A stretch of DNA of 64,000 nt from Curtobacterium sp. MCLR17_036 (GTDB lineage: Bacteria; Actinomycetota; Actinomycetes; Actinomycetales; Microbacteriaceae). Made by a program: the position numbers and the translations under genes. How positions within the stretch are numbered: the first letter of the stretch is position 1; each line of letters starts with the position of its first letter. Positions 17,162-27,125 of the stretch are shown in pieces. The notes below the pieces were generated by a model. It did no database searches and was not told the origin of the DNA. It saw only the letters and a program-made list of their open reading frames with translations. Location: contig NZ_CP126269.1 in NCBI RefSeq assembly GCF_003234445.2, forward strand, positions 1,922,001 through 1,986,000. Direction: 5' to 3'.

Positions 17162-18162
17162 GCGTCCGCCCCGTCCGCCTGGTCGGTCGCCTCCGTCGCG
17201 GCCGGTCGGGAGGCCCGTCCCGCGCCCGTCGACCGGCCCGCGTCGGTGCGTCGGCCGCGTCCGCGGCGCGGGGCCGGGTCCGCCATCCGTCGCAGGACCG
17301 CCTGTGCGGCCGGCGCCGGCGTCTCGTAGTGCACCAGGTGGCCGACCTCGGGGATGACGACGAGCTCGGCATCGCGGAGCCGTCGGGCGAGCGCCTGCTG
17401 CTCCGGCACGGCGGTGATGTCGTCGCGCTCGGCGGCGATCATGAGCACGGGGACGTCGATGCGGTCGGCGTACTCGGACACGTCGTGGGTGACCGAGGTG
17501 CGGAACGCCTCGAGCACGCTGGTGCGGTTCGCGAAGGCCGAGAAGTACCGGTCGTGCTGGTCGTGGACCCAGCGCCGCAGGTCGCGGTCGTGCGACTTGA
17601 GCATGGCGAGGCTCATCACGCGCACGATGGCCGGGTTGCGGAGCAGTCCGAGCCCGATCGGCCGGGGCAGCACGGCGCCGGCGCGGTAGTAGCCGATCGC
17701 GATGCCGGTGGCGACGGCCCGGGGGCCCTGCAGCGCCGGGGCGGCGATCGGGTTCACCAGGACGAGCAGGCGGGTGTCGAGGCCGGCGGCCACGGCGGCG
17801 GCCACCACGATCGAGCCGAACGAGTGCCCGAGGACGACGGTGTCCCGGGTGAGGCCGAGCGCCGCGTGGAACCCGGTGACCCAGGCCACGTAGGACTCGA
17901 TGTCAGAGACCGCGAGCGGGTCCGAGATGCCGAAGCCGGGCAGGTCCGGCACGACCACCCGCACGCCCTCGAGGTGCGCGGCGATGGTCTCGAGGCCGTG
18001 GTGGTCGCCGCGGAAGCCGTGCACGGCGAGCACCGTTTGCTCGGCGTCGGCGGGGCCGTACTCCCAGTAGTGGGTGGTGCGGCCGTCGACCTGCACGGAC
18101 CGGTGGACGACCGGGGTGGCGGCCATGAGCGACTGGTACGGGGAGAGCACGGGCGTTTGCAT
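17158..18162 (-). CDS. Alpha/beta hydrolase
   Basis: 334-residue alpha/beta-fold hydrolase. HGFRGDHHG forms the oxyanion region, GHSFGS the nucleophile elbow, AERDD the acid and EVGHLVHYE the catalytic His. A basic, Arg/Gly-rich tail of about 40 residues follows the fold, unusual for the family. The ATG at 18160-18162 is chosen; an ATG 12 codons later is an alternative. It overlaps the downstream glycosyltransferase by 4 bp. The ester or amide substrate is unknown. Confidence 0.87.
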   Translation of the reverse strand: MQTPVLSPYQSLMAATPVVHRSVQVDGRTTHYWEYGPADAEQTVLAVHGFRGDHHGLETIAAHLEGVRVVVPDLPGFGISDPLAVSDIESYVAWVTGFHAALGLTRDTVVLGHSFGSIVVAAAVAAGLDTRLLVLVNPIAAPALQGPRAVATGIAIGYYRAGAVLPRPIGLGLLRNPAIVRVMSLAMLKSHDRDLRRWVHDQHDRYFSAFANRTSVLEAFRTSVTHDVSEYADRIDVPVLMIAAERDDITAVPEQQALARRLRDAELVVIPEVGHLVHYETPAPAAQAVLRRMADPAPRRGRGRRTDAGRSTGAGRASRPAATEATDQADGADA

Positions 18163-18276
18163 CGGCGCCAGTCTAGGGAGGCCGCTGGACGAAACCCCGG
18201 ACACCCGGAGCATCGCGCGCCTATCGTGTCCGGGGCGGGCCGTGCGGCGGTCCGACCACCCACGACGAGGAGCACG

Positions 18277-19986
<1,710 letters not shown>

Positions 19987-20021
19987 GCAGTGGTGTCGGT
20001 GCGCACGGCTAGCCTGACCGC

Positions 20022-20777
20022 GTGACGTTCTCCACCGCCCCCACGGACACGCCCGCCCCGCCGCAGGACCTCGCCGGCCGTCCGTGGTGGCACGCGCTCG
20101 GGGTCTTCGACCTCGAGACCACCGGGGTCGACGTCGAGACCGCACGGATCGTCACCGCGCACGTCGGGCTCATCGACATGACCGGTGCGTCCATCGTCGA
20201 GGGCGCGTGGGTCGCCGACCCCGGCGTGCCCGTCCCCGAGGGCGCCGCGGCGGTGCACGGCTACACGACCGAGCGCGCCCAGGCCGAGGGCCGCCCGGCG
20301 GCCGAGGTCGTGGCCGAGGTGATCGCCGCGATCGAGGCAGTGTTCGCCCGCGGGATCCCGCTCGTGATCTACAACGCCCCGTACGACCTCACCGTCCTCG
20401 ACCGCGAGGCGAAGCGGCACGGCTTCGCCTCGCCCGTGATCGGCAACGTGGTCGACCCGCTCGTCATCGACAAGGCCCTCGACACCTACCGCAAGGGCAA
20501 GCGGACGCTCGAGGCCGCGTCCGAGACGTACGGCGTCACCCTCGACGACGCCCACGACGCCGGTGCCGACGCCGTCGCCGCCGGGCGCGTCGCCCAGGCC
20601 ATCGCCGGGCGCTACCCGGAGGAGCTCGGCATCACCGCCGAGGAACTCCACCGCAAGCAGGTCGGGTGGTGTGCCGACCAGGCTGCCTCGTTCCAGCAGT
20701 ACATGCGCGCGAAGCGCGACCCGTCCTTCACGGCGGACGGCCGGTGGCCACACCGCGGCGCAGCAGCAGGCATGTAG
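20022..20777 (+). CDS. DnaQ-like 3'-5' exonuclease
   Basis: 251-residue DEDDh exonuclease. FDLETTG (29-35) provides the first Asp/Glu pair, YNAPYDLTVL the second Asp (Exo II), and HDAGADA (178-184) the His and last Asp. This matches the stand-alone epsilon-like proofreading or RNase T-like proteins annotated in actinobacteria. Polymerase III association cannot be shown. It starts with GTG 35 bases after treS and precedes the Ter cluster by 75 bases. Confidence 0.88.
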   Translation: MTFSTAPTDTPAPPQDLAGRPWWHALGVFDLETTGVDVETARIVTAHVGLIDMTGASIVEGAWVADPGVPVPEGAAAVHGYTTERAQAEGRPAAEVVAEVIAAIEAVFARGIPLVIYNAPYDLTVLDREAKRHGFASPVIGNVVDPLVIDKALDTYRKGKRTLEAASETYGVTLDDAHDAGADAVAAGRVAQAIAGRYPEELGITAEELHRKQVGWCADQAASFQQYMRAKRDPSFTADGRWPHRGAAAGM

Positions 20778-20852
20778 CATGCAGCGGGGGCGATCGACGA
20801 GAGCGTCCCGACCCACCGTCGCACTGACGCACCAACCGGGAGACCGTCACAC

Positions 20853-21980
20853 GTGTTCTTGAAGACCTTCGGCTGGTCCCTCGTGATCACCGTCATCGCC
20901 CTCGCCACGGCCCTGATCTACGGCAGCTGGAGTGCGGTGGCCATCACGCTCATCCTCGGCGTGCTCGAGATCAGCCTCAGCTTCGACAACGCGGTCGTGA
21001 ACGCCCGCATCCTCGAGCGGATGAGCCCGTTCTGGCAGAAGATGTTCCTGACGGTCGGCATCATCATCGCCGTCTTCGGCATGCGCGTGCTCTTCCCGCT
21101 GCTCATCGTCGGCGTCACGGCGCAGCTCAACCCGGTCGAGGCCGTGCAGCTCGCGCTCGAGAAGGGACCGATCGACGAGCCGGGCACCTACGCCTACCTG
21201 CTGCACGAGGCCCACCCGCAGATCGCCGCCTTCGGCGGGATGTTCCTGCTCATGATCTTCCTCGACTTCATGTTCGAGGAGCGCGACATCCTCTGGCTCC
21301 GCTGGCTCGAGCGGCCGCTGCTCTTCGTCGGCAAGCTGCCGATGGTGAACGTCGTCGTCGCCCTCGCGCTCCTCGCGCTGTTCGGTGCGACCTCCGGCGA
21401 CCACCAGGCCGTCGTCCTCGTCGCGGGCATCGCCGGACTCATCACGTACTTCCTGGTCACCGGGCTCGGCGGGCTCTTCGACGTCGGCGACCCCGAGGAC
21501 GACGGCAACTCGTTCGAGAACACCGGCGAGATGGTCGCCGAGGCGAACCGCATCGGCAAGCAGCGTCGTCTCGGCCACGTCGCCGGTCGCGCCGCGTTCC
21601 TGCTGTTCCTCTACCTCGAGGTGATCGACGCGTCGTTCTCCTTCGACGGGGTCATCGGCGCCTTCGCCATCACGGCGGACCCGATCATCATCGCCCTCGG
21701 CCTCGGCCTCATCGGCGCGATGTTCGTCCGGTCGCTCACCGTCTTCCTGGTGCGGCAGGGCACGCTCGACGAGTTCGAGTACCTCGACCACGGTGCGCAC
21801 TGGGCCATCGGCGCCCTCGCCGTGATCCTGCTCGTCACCATCACGACCGAGATCAACGAGGTCGTCACCGGCCTCATCGGCGTGGTCTTCATCCTCGCCG
21901 CGTTCTTCTCCTCGGTGGTGCGCAACCGTCGCAAGGCCGCGCACGCGCCCGTCGAGGACACCGCCGTCGCGACGCACTGA
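20853..21980 (+). CDS. DUF475 integral membrane protein (TerC superfamily)
   Basis: 375 residues with about nine hydrophobic segments. The paired acidic signatures SFDNAVV (near 48) and SFDGVIGAFA (near 261) are the inverted-repeat Asp motifs of the TerC/LysE-like metal transporter superfamily. Such proteins are thought to move or sense divalent metal, possibly Mn2+, at the membrane. A hydrophilic loop (DVGDPEDDGNSFENTGE) lies mid-protein. It heads the TerD/TelA gene run, 64 bases before the first TerD gene, so it is probably the membrane partner of that system. The start is GTG. Confidence 0.88.
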   Translation: MFLKTFGWSLVITVIALATALIYGSWSAVAITLILGVLEISLSFDNAVVNARILERMSPFWQKMFLTVGIIIAVFGMRVLFPLLIVGVTAQLNPVEAVQLALEKGPIDEPGTYAYLLHEAHPQIAAFGGMFLLMIFLDFMFEERDILWLRWLERPLLFVGKLPMVNVVVALALLALFGATSGDHQAVVLVAGIAGLITYFLVTGLGGLFDVGDPEDDGNSFENTGEMVAEANRIGKQRRLGHVAGRAAFLLFLYLEVIDASFSFDGVIGAFAITADPIIIALGLGLIGAMFVRSLTVFLVRQGTLDEFEYLDHGAHWAIGALAVILLVTITTEINEVVTGLIGVVFILAAFFSSVVRNRRKAAHAPVEDTAVATH

Positions 21981-22044
21981 GCGTCGCACCGCCCCACACC
22001 GCGTCCGACACCGGACGTGGACCGACACCACGAAAGGTCACCCC

Positions 22045-22632
22045 ATGGGACTCAGCCTGCAGAAGGGTCAGTCGCTCTCCCTGACGAAGAACGACGGCAG
22101 CGCACTGACGCGCGTCCGTCTCGGCCTCGGATGGGACGCCGTCGCCGTGAAGCGCGGGCTGTTCGGCGGCCGCAAGGCCGCCGACGTCGACCTCGACGCC
22201 TCGGCGATCTTCTTCGACGCCCAGGGCACCGCGGTCGACTACGTCTGGTTCAACCAGCTCCGCAGCAAGGACGGCTCCGCGCAGCACACCGGTGACAACC
22301 TCACCGGTGACGGTTCCGGTGACGACGAGACGATCCGCGTCGACCTGAGCGCCGTGCACCAGAGCGTCGCGCAGATCGTCTTCGTGATCAGCAGCTACAG
22401 CCGGCAGACCTTCGACACCGTCGAGAACGCGTTCTGCCGACTCGTCGACGACTCGACGGCCGGCTCCCCCGAGGTCGCCCGCTACCAGCTGACCGACTCC
22501 GGCCCGCACACCGCCATGGTGATGGCCAAGGTGTCGCGCTCCGGCGGCGGCTGGAGCTTCAGCGCCATCGGCGACCGTGCGAACGGCCGGACCGTGCAGG
22601 ACCTCGTCGCCCCCGCCTCCGCGGCGCTCTGA
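22045..22632 (+). CDS. TerD-family calcium-binding stress protein (copy 1, TerZ-like)
   Basis: 195-residue TerD-domain protein. VDLDASAIFF (48-57) and the acidic loop GDNLTGDGSGDDE (83-95) supply the Asp cluster for two Ca2+ ions. It differs from the next two copies by a short insert before the first motif (KRGLFGGRKAA) and by its C-terminus, which lacks the [10 protein letters not shown] motif and reads GGWSFSAIGDRANGR instead. It acts in the cytoplasm, probably as a Ca2+-dependent scaffold with the membrane protein and TelA. First of three closely spaced canonical TerD genes. Confidence 0.93.
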   Translation: MGLSLQKGQSLSLTKNDGSALTRVRLGLGWDAVAVKRGLFGGRKAADVDLDASAIFFDAQGTAVDYVWFNQLRSKDGSAQHTGDNLTGDGSGDDETIRVDLSAVHQSVAQIVFVISSYSRQTFDTVENAFCRLVDDSTAGSPEVARYQLTDSGPHTAMVMAKVSRSGGGWSFSAIGDRANGRTVQDLVAPASAAL

Positions 22633-22651
22633 GCGGAAGGACCCGCACCAC

Positions 22652-23233
22652 ATGGCCTCCCTCTCGCTCTCCAAGGGCACGAACCTCTCCCTCAGCAAGA
22701 CCGACCCCGGGCTCCGTCGCGCGATGATCGGTCTCGGCTGGGACCCCCGCACGACCGCCGGTGAGCAGTTCGACCTCGACGCCTCGGCGCTCCTCGTCGC
22801 GGCGAACGGCAAGGTCCGCTCGAACGACGACTTCATCTTCTACAACCAGCTGCAGTCCGTCGACGGCGCCGTCGTCCACCAGGGCGACAACCGCACCGGC
22901 GAGGGCGAGGGCGACGACGAGCAGATCCTCATCGACCTCGACGCCGTCGCGCCCGACGTCGAGCGCGTCGTCATCGTCGTGACCATCGACCAGGCCGAGC
23001 TGCGCCGGCAGAACTTCGGCCAGGTCCGCGGCGCGTTCTGCCGCGTCGTCAACGACGAGACGGGCAACGAGGTCGTCCGGTACGACCTCACCGAGGACGC
23101 TGCCTCCGAGACCGGGATGATCTTCTCGGAGATCTACCGGTATGACGGTGAGTGGAAGTTCCGCGCGGTGGGCCAGGGCTACGCCACCGGCCTGCGCGGC
23201 GTGGCCACCGACTACGGCGTCGTCCTCGACTGA
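22652..23233 (+). CDS. TerD-family calcium-binding stress protein (copy 2)
   Basis: 193 residues with the full TerD signature: FDLDASALL (40-48), [13 protein letters not shown] (78-90), [11 protein letters not shown], and the closing [14 protein letters not shown]. All Ca2+ ligand Asp positions are present. It is very similar to copy 3, indicating recent tandem duplication. The ATG at 22652 follows GGAAGG and lies 19 bases after copy 1's stop. Confidence 0.95.
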   Translation: MASLSLSKGTNLSLSKTDPGLRRAMIGLGWDPRTTAGEQFDLDASALLVAANGKVRSNDDFIFYNQLQSVDGAVVHQGDNRTGEGEGDDEQILIDLDAVAPDVERVVIVVTIDQAELRRQNFGQVRGAFCRVVNDETGNEVVRYDLTEDAASETGMIFSEIYRYDGEWKFRAVGQGYATGLRGVATDYGVVLD

Positions 23234-23265
23234 CGCCACCCCCCGAACGAACGGAAGGCACGACC

Positions 23266-23844
23266 ATGGCAGGACTCACCCTCGCGAAGGGCAACAACCT
23301 CTCGCTCACCAAGACGAGCCCCGGACTGACCGTCGCGACCGTCGGCCTCGGCTGGGACCCGCGCACCACCTCCGGTGAGCAGTTCGACCTCGACGCCTCG
23401 GCGCTGCTCGTCGGCGCCTCGGGCAAGGTCCGCTCCGACGCGGACTTCATCTTCTACAACCAGCCGCGCAGCGCCGACGGCTCGGTGGAGCACCAGGGCG
23501 ACAACCGGACCGGCGAGGGCGACGGCGACGACGAGCGCATCGCCATCGACCTGCAGGCCGTGCCCGCCGACGTCGAGCGCGTCGTCATCGTGGTCTCGAT
23601 CGACCAGGGCGAGGCCCGTCGGCAGAACTTCGGCCAGGTCCGCAGCGCGTACTCGCGCGTGCTCGACCAGGACGGCACCGAGATCGTGCGCTACGACCTG
23701 TCGGAGGACGCCGCTCCCGAGACCGCGATGATCTTCTCGGAGCTCTACCGCAACGGCGCCGAGTGGAAGTTCCGCGCCGTCGGCCAGGGCTACACGACCG
23801 GTCTCGCCGGCATCGCGACGGACTTCGGCGTCCAGCTCGGCTGA
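23266..23844 (+). CDS. TerD-family calcium-binding stress protein (copy 3)
   Basis: 192 residues and the closest relative of copy 2 in this window. The shared motifs are [34 protein letters not shown] and [14 protein letters not shown]. All predicted Ca2+ ligands are intact. The start ATG at 23266 has the strong site GGAAGG just upstream. Retaining two near-identical copies beside a divergent one suggests hetero-oligomers or dosage, as in classical ter operons with terD/terE/terZ. Confidence 0.95.
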   Translation: MAGLTLAKGNNLSLTKTSPGLTVATVGLGWDPRTTSGEQFDLDASALLVGASGKVRSDADFIFYNQPRSADGSVEHQGDNRTGEGDGDDERIAIDLQAVPADVERVVIVVSIDQGEARRQNFGQVRSAYSRVLDQDGTEIVRYDLSEDAAPETAMIFSELYRNGAEWKFRAVGQGYTTGLAGIATDFGVQLG

Positions 23845-23893
23845 CCCCGCCGCACCCACCTCACCAGCACCGACAGCAACCAGGAGCAGACCG

Positions 23894-25111
23894 ATGCCCG
23901 GACCCCTCGCCCCGCCGGAGCCCGCCGACAACGCCGAGGACGCCCTCGTCCTCAAGCCGGCGGACTCACCGGAGACCGTCACGCCGGACGACGCGCCGGG
24001 CATGGTCCCGGTCGACCCGGGTCGGCAGTCGCAGATCGCCGCACAGGCGCGCGACTTCGTGGACGAGGTCGCCGCGCTCGACCCCCGCTCCCCCGAGTTC
24101 GGCGACAAGGTCGACGGCATCACGTCGATCGCCGGTGGCGAGATCGCCCGCTCCGGCGGCTTCTCGTCGCGCATGCTCGACCGGTCGCAGTCCTCGGTCG
24201 CGGGTGCCCGCCGCACCGGTGACAACGCGCAGGTGCGCGTGGCCTCGACCCTGGGCGACCTCCGCTCCACGGTCGAGGACCTCACGCCGAACCAGGCCGA
24301 CCTGAGCACCGGCCGGAAGATCCTCGGCATGATCCCCGGCGGCAACAAGCTGGCGAAGTACTTCCAGAAGTACGAGTCGGCGCAGACCCAGCTCGACGCG
24401 ATCATCAAGTCGCTCATGGCCGGGCAGGACGAGCTCCGCAAGGACAACGCCTCGCTCGCCGACGAGAAGGTCCAGCTGTGGGAGACCATGCAGCAGCTGA
24501 GCGAGTACGCCGTCTTCGCGAAGGCCCTCGACGCGGCCGCGGTGCAGAAGATCGACACGCTGCGGAACAGCGGCCGGGTCGACGAGGCGCAGAAGCTCGA
24601 GTCGGACGTGCTCTTCCCGGTCCGCCAGCGGCACCAGGACATCCTCACCCAGCTCGCGGTGTCGGTGCAGGGCTACCTGGCGATGGACCTCATCCGCAAG
24701 AACAACACCGAGCTCATCAAGGGCGTCGAGCGGGCCCGGACCACCACCATCGCCGCGCTGCGCACCGCGGTGATCGTCGCGCAGGCCCTGGCGAACCAGA
24801 AGATGGTGCTCGACCAGATCGACGCGGTGAACAACACCACGAACGCGATGATCCTGCAGACGAGCGAGATGCTGCGCGACCAGACGACGCGGATCCACCA
24901 GCAGGCGACGAACTCCGGCGTCAGCGTGGAGACGCTGCAGAAGGCGTTCGACAACGTGTTCCAGACGATGGACGCGATCGACACCTTCCGGTCCGAGGCC
25001 GCGAAGAACATGTCCTCGACCGTCGCGGCGCTCGAGTCCGGCATCGAACGCTCGAAGCCCTACCTCGAGCGTTCCCTGCAGTCCGACGACTCCAACCGTC
25101 CGACCCGATGA
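23894..25111 (+). CDS. telA: TelA-family toxic anion resistance protein
   Basis: 405 residues, almost wholly helical and coiled-coil-like after an acidic, Pro-rich N-terminus (1-45). The core contains MIPGGNKLAKYFQKYESAQ, the conserved GG-N-L turn of TelA/KlaA (PF05816), and later NNTELIKGVERARTTT. TelA proteins accompany TerD and TerC-like proteins in tellurite and general envelope-stress loci; a biochemical activity has not been established. The start ATG follows CAGGAG, 49 bases after the third TerD gene. Confidence 0.93.
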   Translation: MPGPLAPPEPADNAEDALVLKPADSPETVTPDDAPGMVPVDPGRQSQIAAQARDFVDEVAALDPRSPEFGDKVDGITSIAGGEIARSGGFSSRMLDRSQSSVAGARRTGDNAQVRVASTLGDLRSTVEDLTPNQADLSTGRKILGMIPGGNKLAKYFQKYESAQTQLDAIIKSLMAGQDELRKDNASLADEKVQLWETMQQLSEYAVFAKALDAAAVQKIDTLRNSGRVDEAQKLESDVLFPVRQRHQDILTQLAVSVQGYLAMDLIRKNNTELIKGVERARTTTIAALRTAVIVAQALANQKMVLDQIDAVNNTTNAMILQTSEMLRDQTTRIHQQATNSGVSVETLQKAFDNVFQTMDAIDTFRSEAAKNMSSTVAALESGIERSKPYLERSLQSDDSNRPTR

Positions 25112-25129
25112 CCGAGGCGGTCACGGGCC

Positions 25130-25687
25130 GTGCGTGACCGGCTCCGCGGGCTCTTCGGCCGCGGCGACGACCCACGTCCGCCCGAGCCGGAGTCCGCGTC
25201 GTCGGTCGCCGCCGCTGCGGCGGCGCGCATCGACGTGCGCGGCTCCGGGGGCGCCACCGACGACGCCGCGACGGCCGCGGGCCTCGACGACCTGCGCACG
25301 GTGGTCCGTGCCGCCGGCGCCGAGCTCCCGACCGTGATCTCGTCGCGCGTCCGGCACGTCGAGGACCAGCTGCGCCAGGTGTCCCGCACCGTCGTCGCCC
25401 AGGGTGCGTCGACCGAGCAGCGGTACCTGTTCCAGGCGATCGTGGGCGACTACGTCCCGACGCCGGTGCGCACCTACCGCTCGCTCCCGCCGGAGGACCG
25501 CACGCCCGACAGCGCCACCACCCGGTCGCTGGCGGCCCAACTCGACGTCGTCGCGGAGACGGTGGAGGACATGCACGAACAGATCAGGAGCGGCGCCATC
25601 GCCGAGCTCTCTGCGCACGGCCGCTTCCTGCAGGGGCGCCTCGGCGAGGGCGACCCCGGCCTGCGGCTCCCGGGAGCGGGCTCGTGA
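25130..25687 (+). CDS. Uncharacterised helical protein between telA and a TerD-like gene
   Basis: 185 residues. A basic, low-complexity N-terminus (RDRLRGLFGRGDD, then Ala-rich) is followed by a helical core with HVEDQLRQVSRTVVAQG and QAIVGDYVPTPVRTYRSLP (about 101-119), then LAAQLDVVAETVEDMHEQI. The YVPTPVRTY/LP pattern is reminiscent of XpaC proteins, which pair with TelA homologues in Bacillus, but the match is by eye only. It starts with GTG 18 bases after telA and overlaps the next start by 4 bp, so it belongs to the Ter operon. Confidence 0.75.
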   Translation: MRDRLRGLFGRGDDPRPPEPESASSVAAAAAARIDVRGSGGATDDAATAAGLDDLRTVVRAAGAELPTVISSRVRHVEDQLRQVSRTVVAQGASTEQRYLFQAIVGDYVPTPVRTYRSLPPEDRTPDSATTRSLAAQLDVVAETVEDMHEQIRSGAIAELSAHGRFLQGRLGEGDPGLRLPGAGS

Positions 25688-26244
25688 CCGGCGAGCTCGT
25701 GCCCGGTGCGAACGCCGCGCTCACCGCCGAGAACCCCGACCTGACCGCCGTGGTCGTCGGCATCGCGTGGGAGCAGATCCCGAGCCGTGGCCCGTCCGCC
25801 GAGCTCGTGCCCCTGGCGATCGTCTGCGGCACCGACGGCCGCGTGCTCTCCGACGACGACCTGGTGTTCTTCAACCAGATCGACGACGCCTCGGCCGCGG
25901 TGCACTACCTGGACGAGTCCGACCAGGAGGAGATCGACGTCGACCTCGGCTCCGTGCCCGAGGCCGTCGACAAGATCGTCTTCGCGGTGTACCTCGACCC
26001 GGACCCGCGGTCGCCGAAGGACCTCGGGTCGATCCGCTCGATGGCGATCCGTGTGTGCGCGCCGGACGGGCGCGAGCTCGTGCGCTTCGCACTGCCCTCC
26101 GACCGGAACCACACGATCGACGCCGTCATCCTCGGCGAGCTGTACCGGCACCGCGCCGAGTGGAAGTTCCGCGCCGTCGGGCAGGGCTACACCACGGGCC
26201 TCACCGGCCTCCGTGCCGACCACGGCATCGGCCGCGCGCGATGA
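25684..26244 (+). CDS. Degenerate TerD-family protein (copy 4)
   Basis: 186 residues with the TerD frame: VVGIAWEQIP, FFNQID near 60, VDKIVFAVYLD, and an intact closing [14 protein letters not shown]. The Ca2+-site segments have changed: the LDASA motif is replaced by LVPLAIV, and the GDNxTGxGxGDDE loop by LDESDQEEI. It therefore probably keeps the fold but binds Ca2+ weakly or not at all, perhaps capping an assembly of the canonical copies. It starts with GTG inside the previous gene and ends overlapping the next ATG (ATGA). Confidence 0.85.
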   Translation: MTGELVPGANAALTAENPDLTAVVVGIAWEQIPSRGPSAELVPLAIVCGTDGRVLSDDDLVFFNQIDDASAAVHYLDESDQEEIDVDLGSVPEAVDKIVFAVYLDPDPRSPKDLGSIRSMAIRVCAPDGRELVRFALPSDRNHTIDAVILGELYRHRAEWKFRAVGQGYTTGLTGLRADHGIGRAR

Positions 26245-27122
26245 CCGCACGGCACCCGTACCTGCGACGACGCACGCGTCCGGCGCAGGACCGCCCGTCG
26301 AGCGCTGGCGCCGGAGCGGTCGCCGACGACCCACGTCCGAGCACGAACACGAACACGAACCCGTCCCCGGGCACGGGCACCGGTGCGGGCACGGGCGCGG
26401 CTGCCCCCGTCGCCCGCGGTGCCGGGCTGAGCCTCGGGTTCGACCGCCCGTCGGCGGCGCCGCCCACGGCACCGGCCGCGGTACCGACCGCCACCCCGTC
26501 CGCCTCGCGGACGGTGCACGCACCCGACGACGCGACGCGCGCGCCGGACCGCACCGCGGCTCCGCAGGCGACCGTCTCGGAACGCGTGCTCGAACGCCGA
26601 CGTGCCCGTGCCTCCCGGGTCCGCCCCTTCCCGGCACCCGATCCGGCCGACGTCAGGATGCTCGGTCCGGACACCCCGGTCGTCCGCGTCGACCGCCGGC
26701 GGTCGGCGGTCGGGGCGCTCCGCGTGTCCGGCGCGACCAGCGTGGCGTGGGAGACCGTCGACGGGACCGTCGGCGCCACGACCTCGGACGGCCGTGCCGC
26801 CGGGCGCGACGTGCAGACACCGGGCAACCGTCCCCTGGTCGGCTTCCACGACGGCGACGTCGTCGTCGCGCTCCGGCACGTTCGCTCGCTGCGCCGCGCC
26901 CTCGTCATGGCACGCGGCGACGACCGGGCCGTCGTGAGCCTGCACGACGGCACGGTGCTGGCGGTGGACGCCGGCGACCCCGAGACCATGACGATCACCG
27001 CGCTGTCGGTGCTCGACGGCGAACTGGAACTGCGGGCGGAACCCTTCCCGCGGGCGTCGCACGACGGCGACGTGTTCGCCGCGTTCGGGTTCGTCCTCTC
27101 CGCCCCGAACCCGAGAGGCTGA
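26241..27122 (+). CDS. Ter-cluster protein of unknown function with disordered N-terminal half
   Basis: 293 residues. Residues 1-130 are low-complexity and basic, including an Asn/Thr tract (NTNTNPSPGTGTGAGTG) and Ala/Pro/Thr-rich linker. From about 140 a beta-rich domain appears: TPVVRVDRRRS, PLVGFHDGDVVVALRHVRSL, VSLHDGTVLAVDAGD, and a late LDGELELRAEPF. The last could be a worn TerD-like C-terminus, but the TerD metal motifs are absent. It overlaps the previous gene (ATGA) and precedes the aldolase gene by 3 bases, so it is firmly in the operon. I do not recognise a family. Confidence 0.75.
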   Translation: MTARHPYLRRRTRPAQDRPSSAGAGAVADDPRPSTNTNTNPSPGTGTGAGTGAAAPVARGAGLSLGFDRPSAAPPTAPAAVPTATPSASRTVHAPDDATRAPDRTAAPQATVSERVLERRRARASRVRPFPAPDPADVRMLGPDTPVVRVDRRRSAVGALRVSGATSVAWETVDGTVGATTSDGRAAGRDVQTPGNRPLVGFHDGDVVVALRHVRSLRRALVMARGDDRAVVSLHDGTVLAVDAGDPETMTITALSVLDGELELRAEPFPRASHDGDVFAAFGFVLSAPNPRG

Positions 27123-27125
27123 CCG

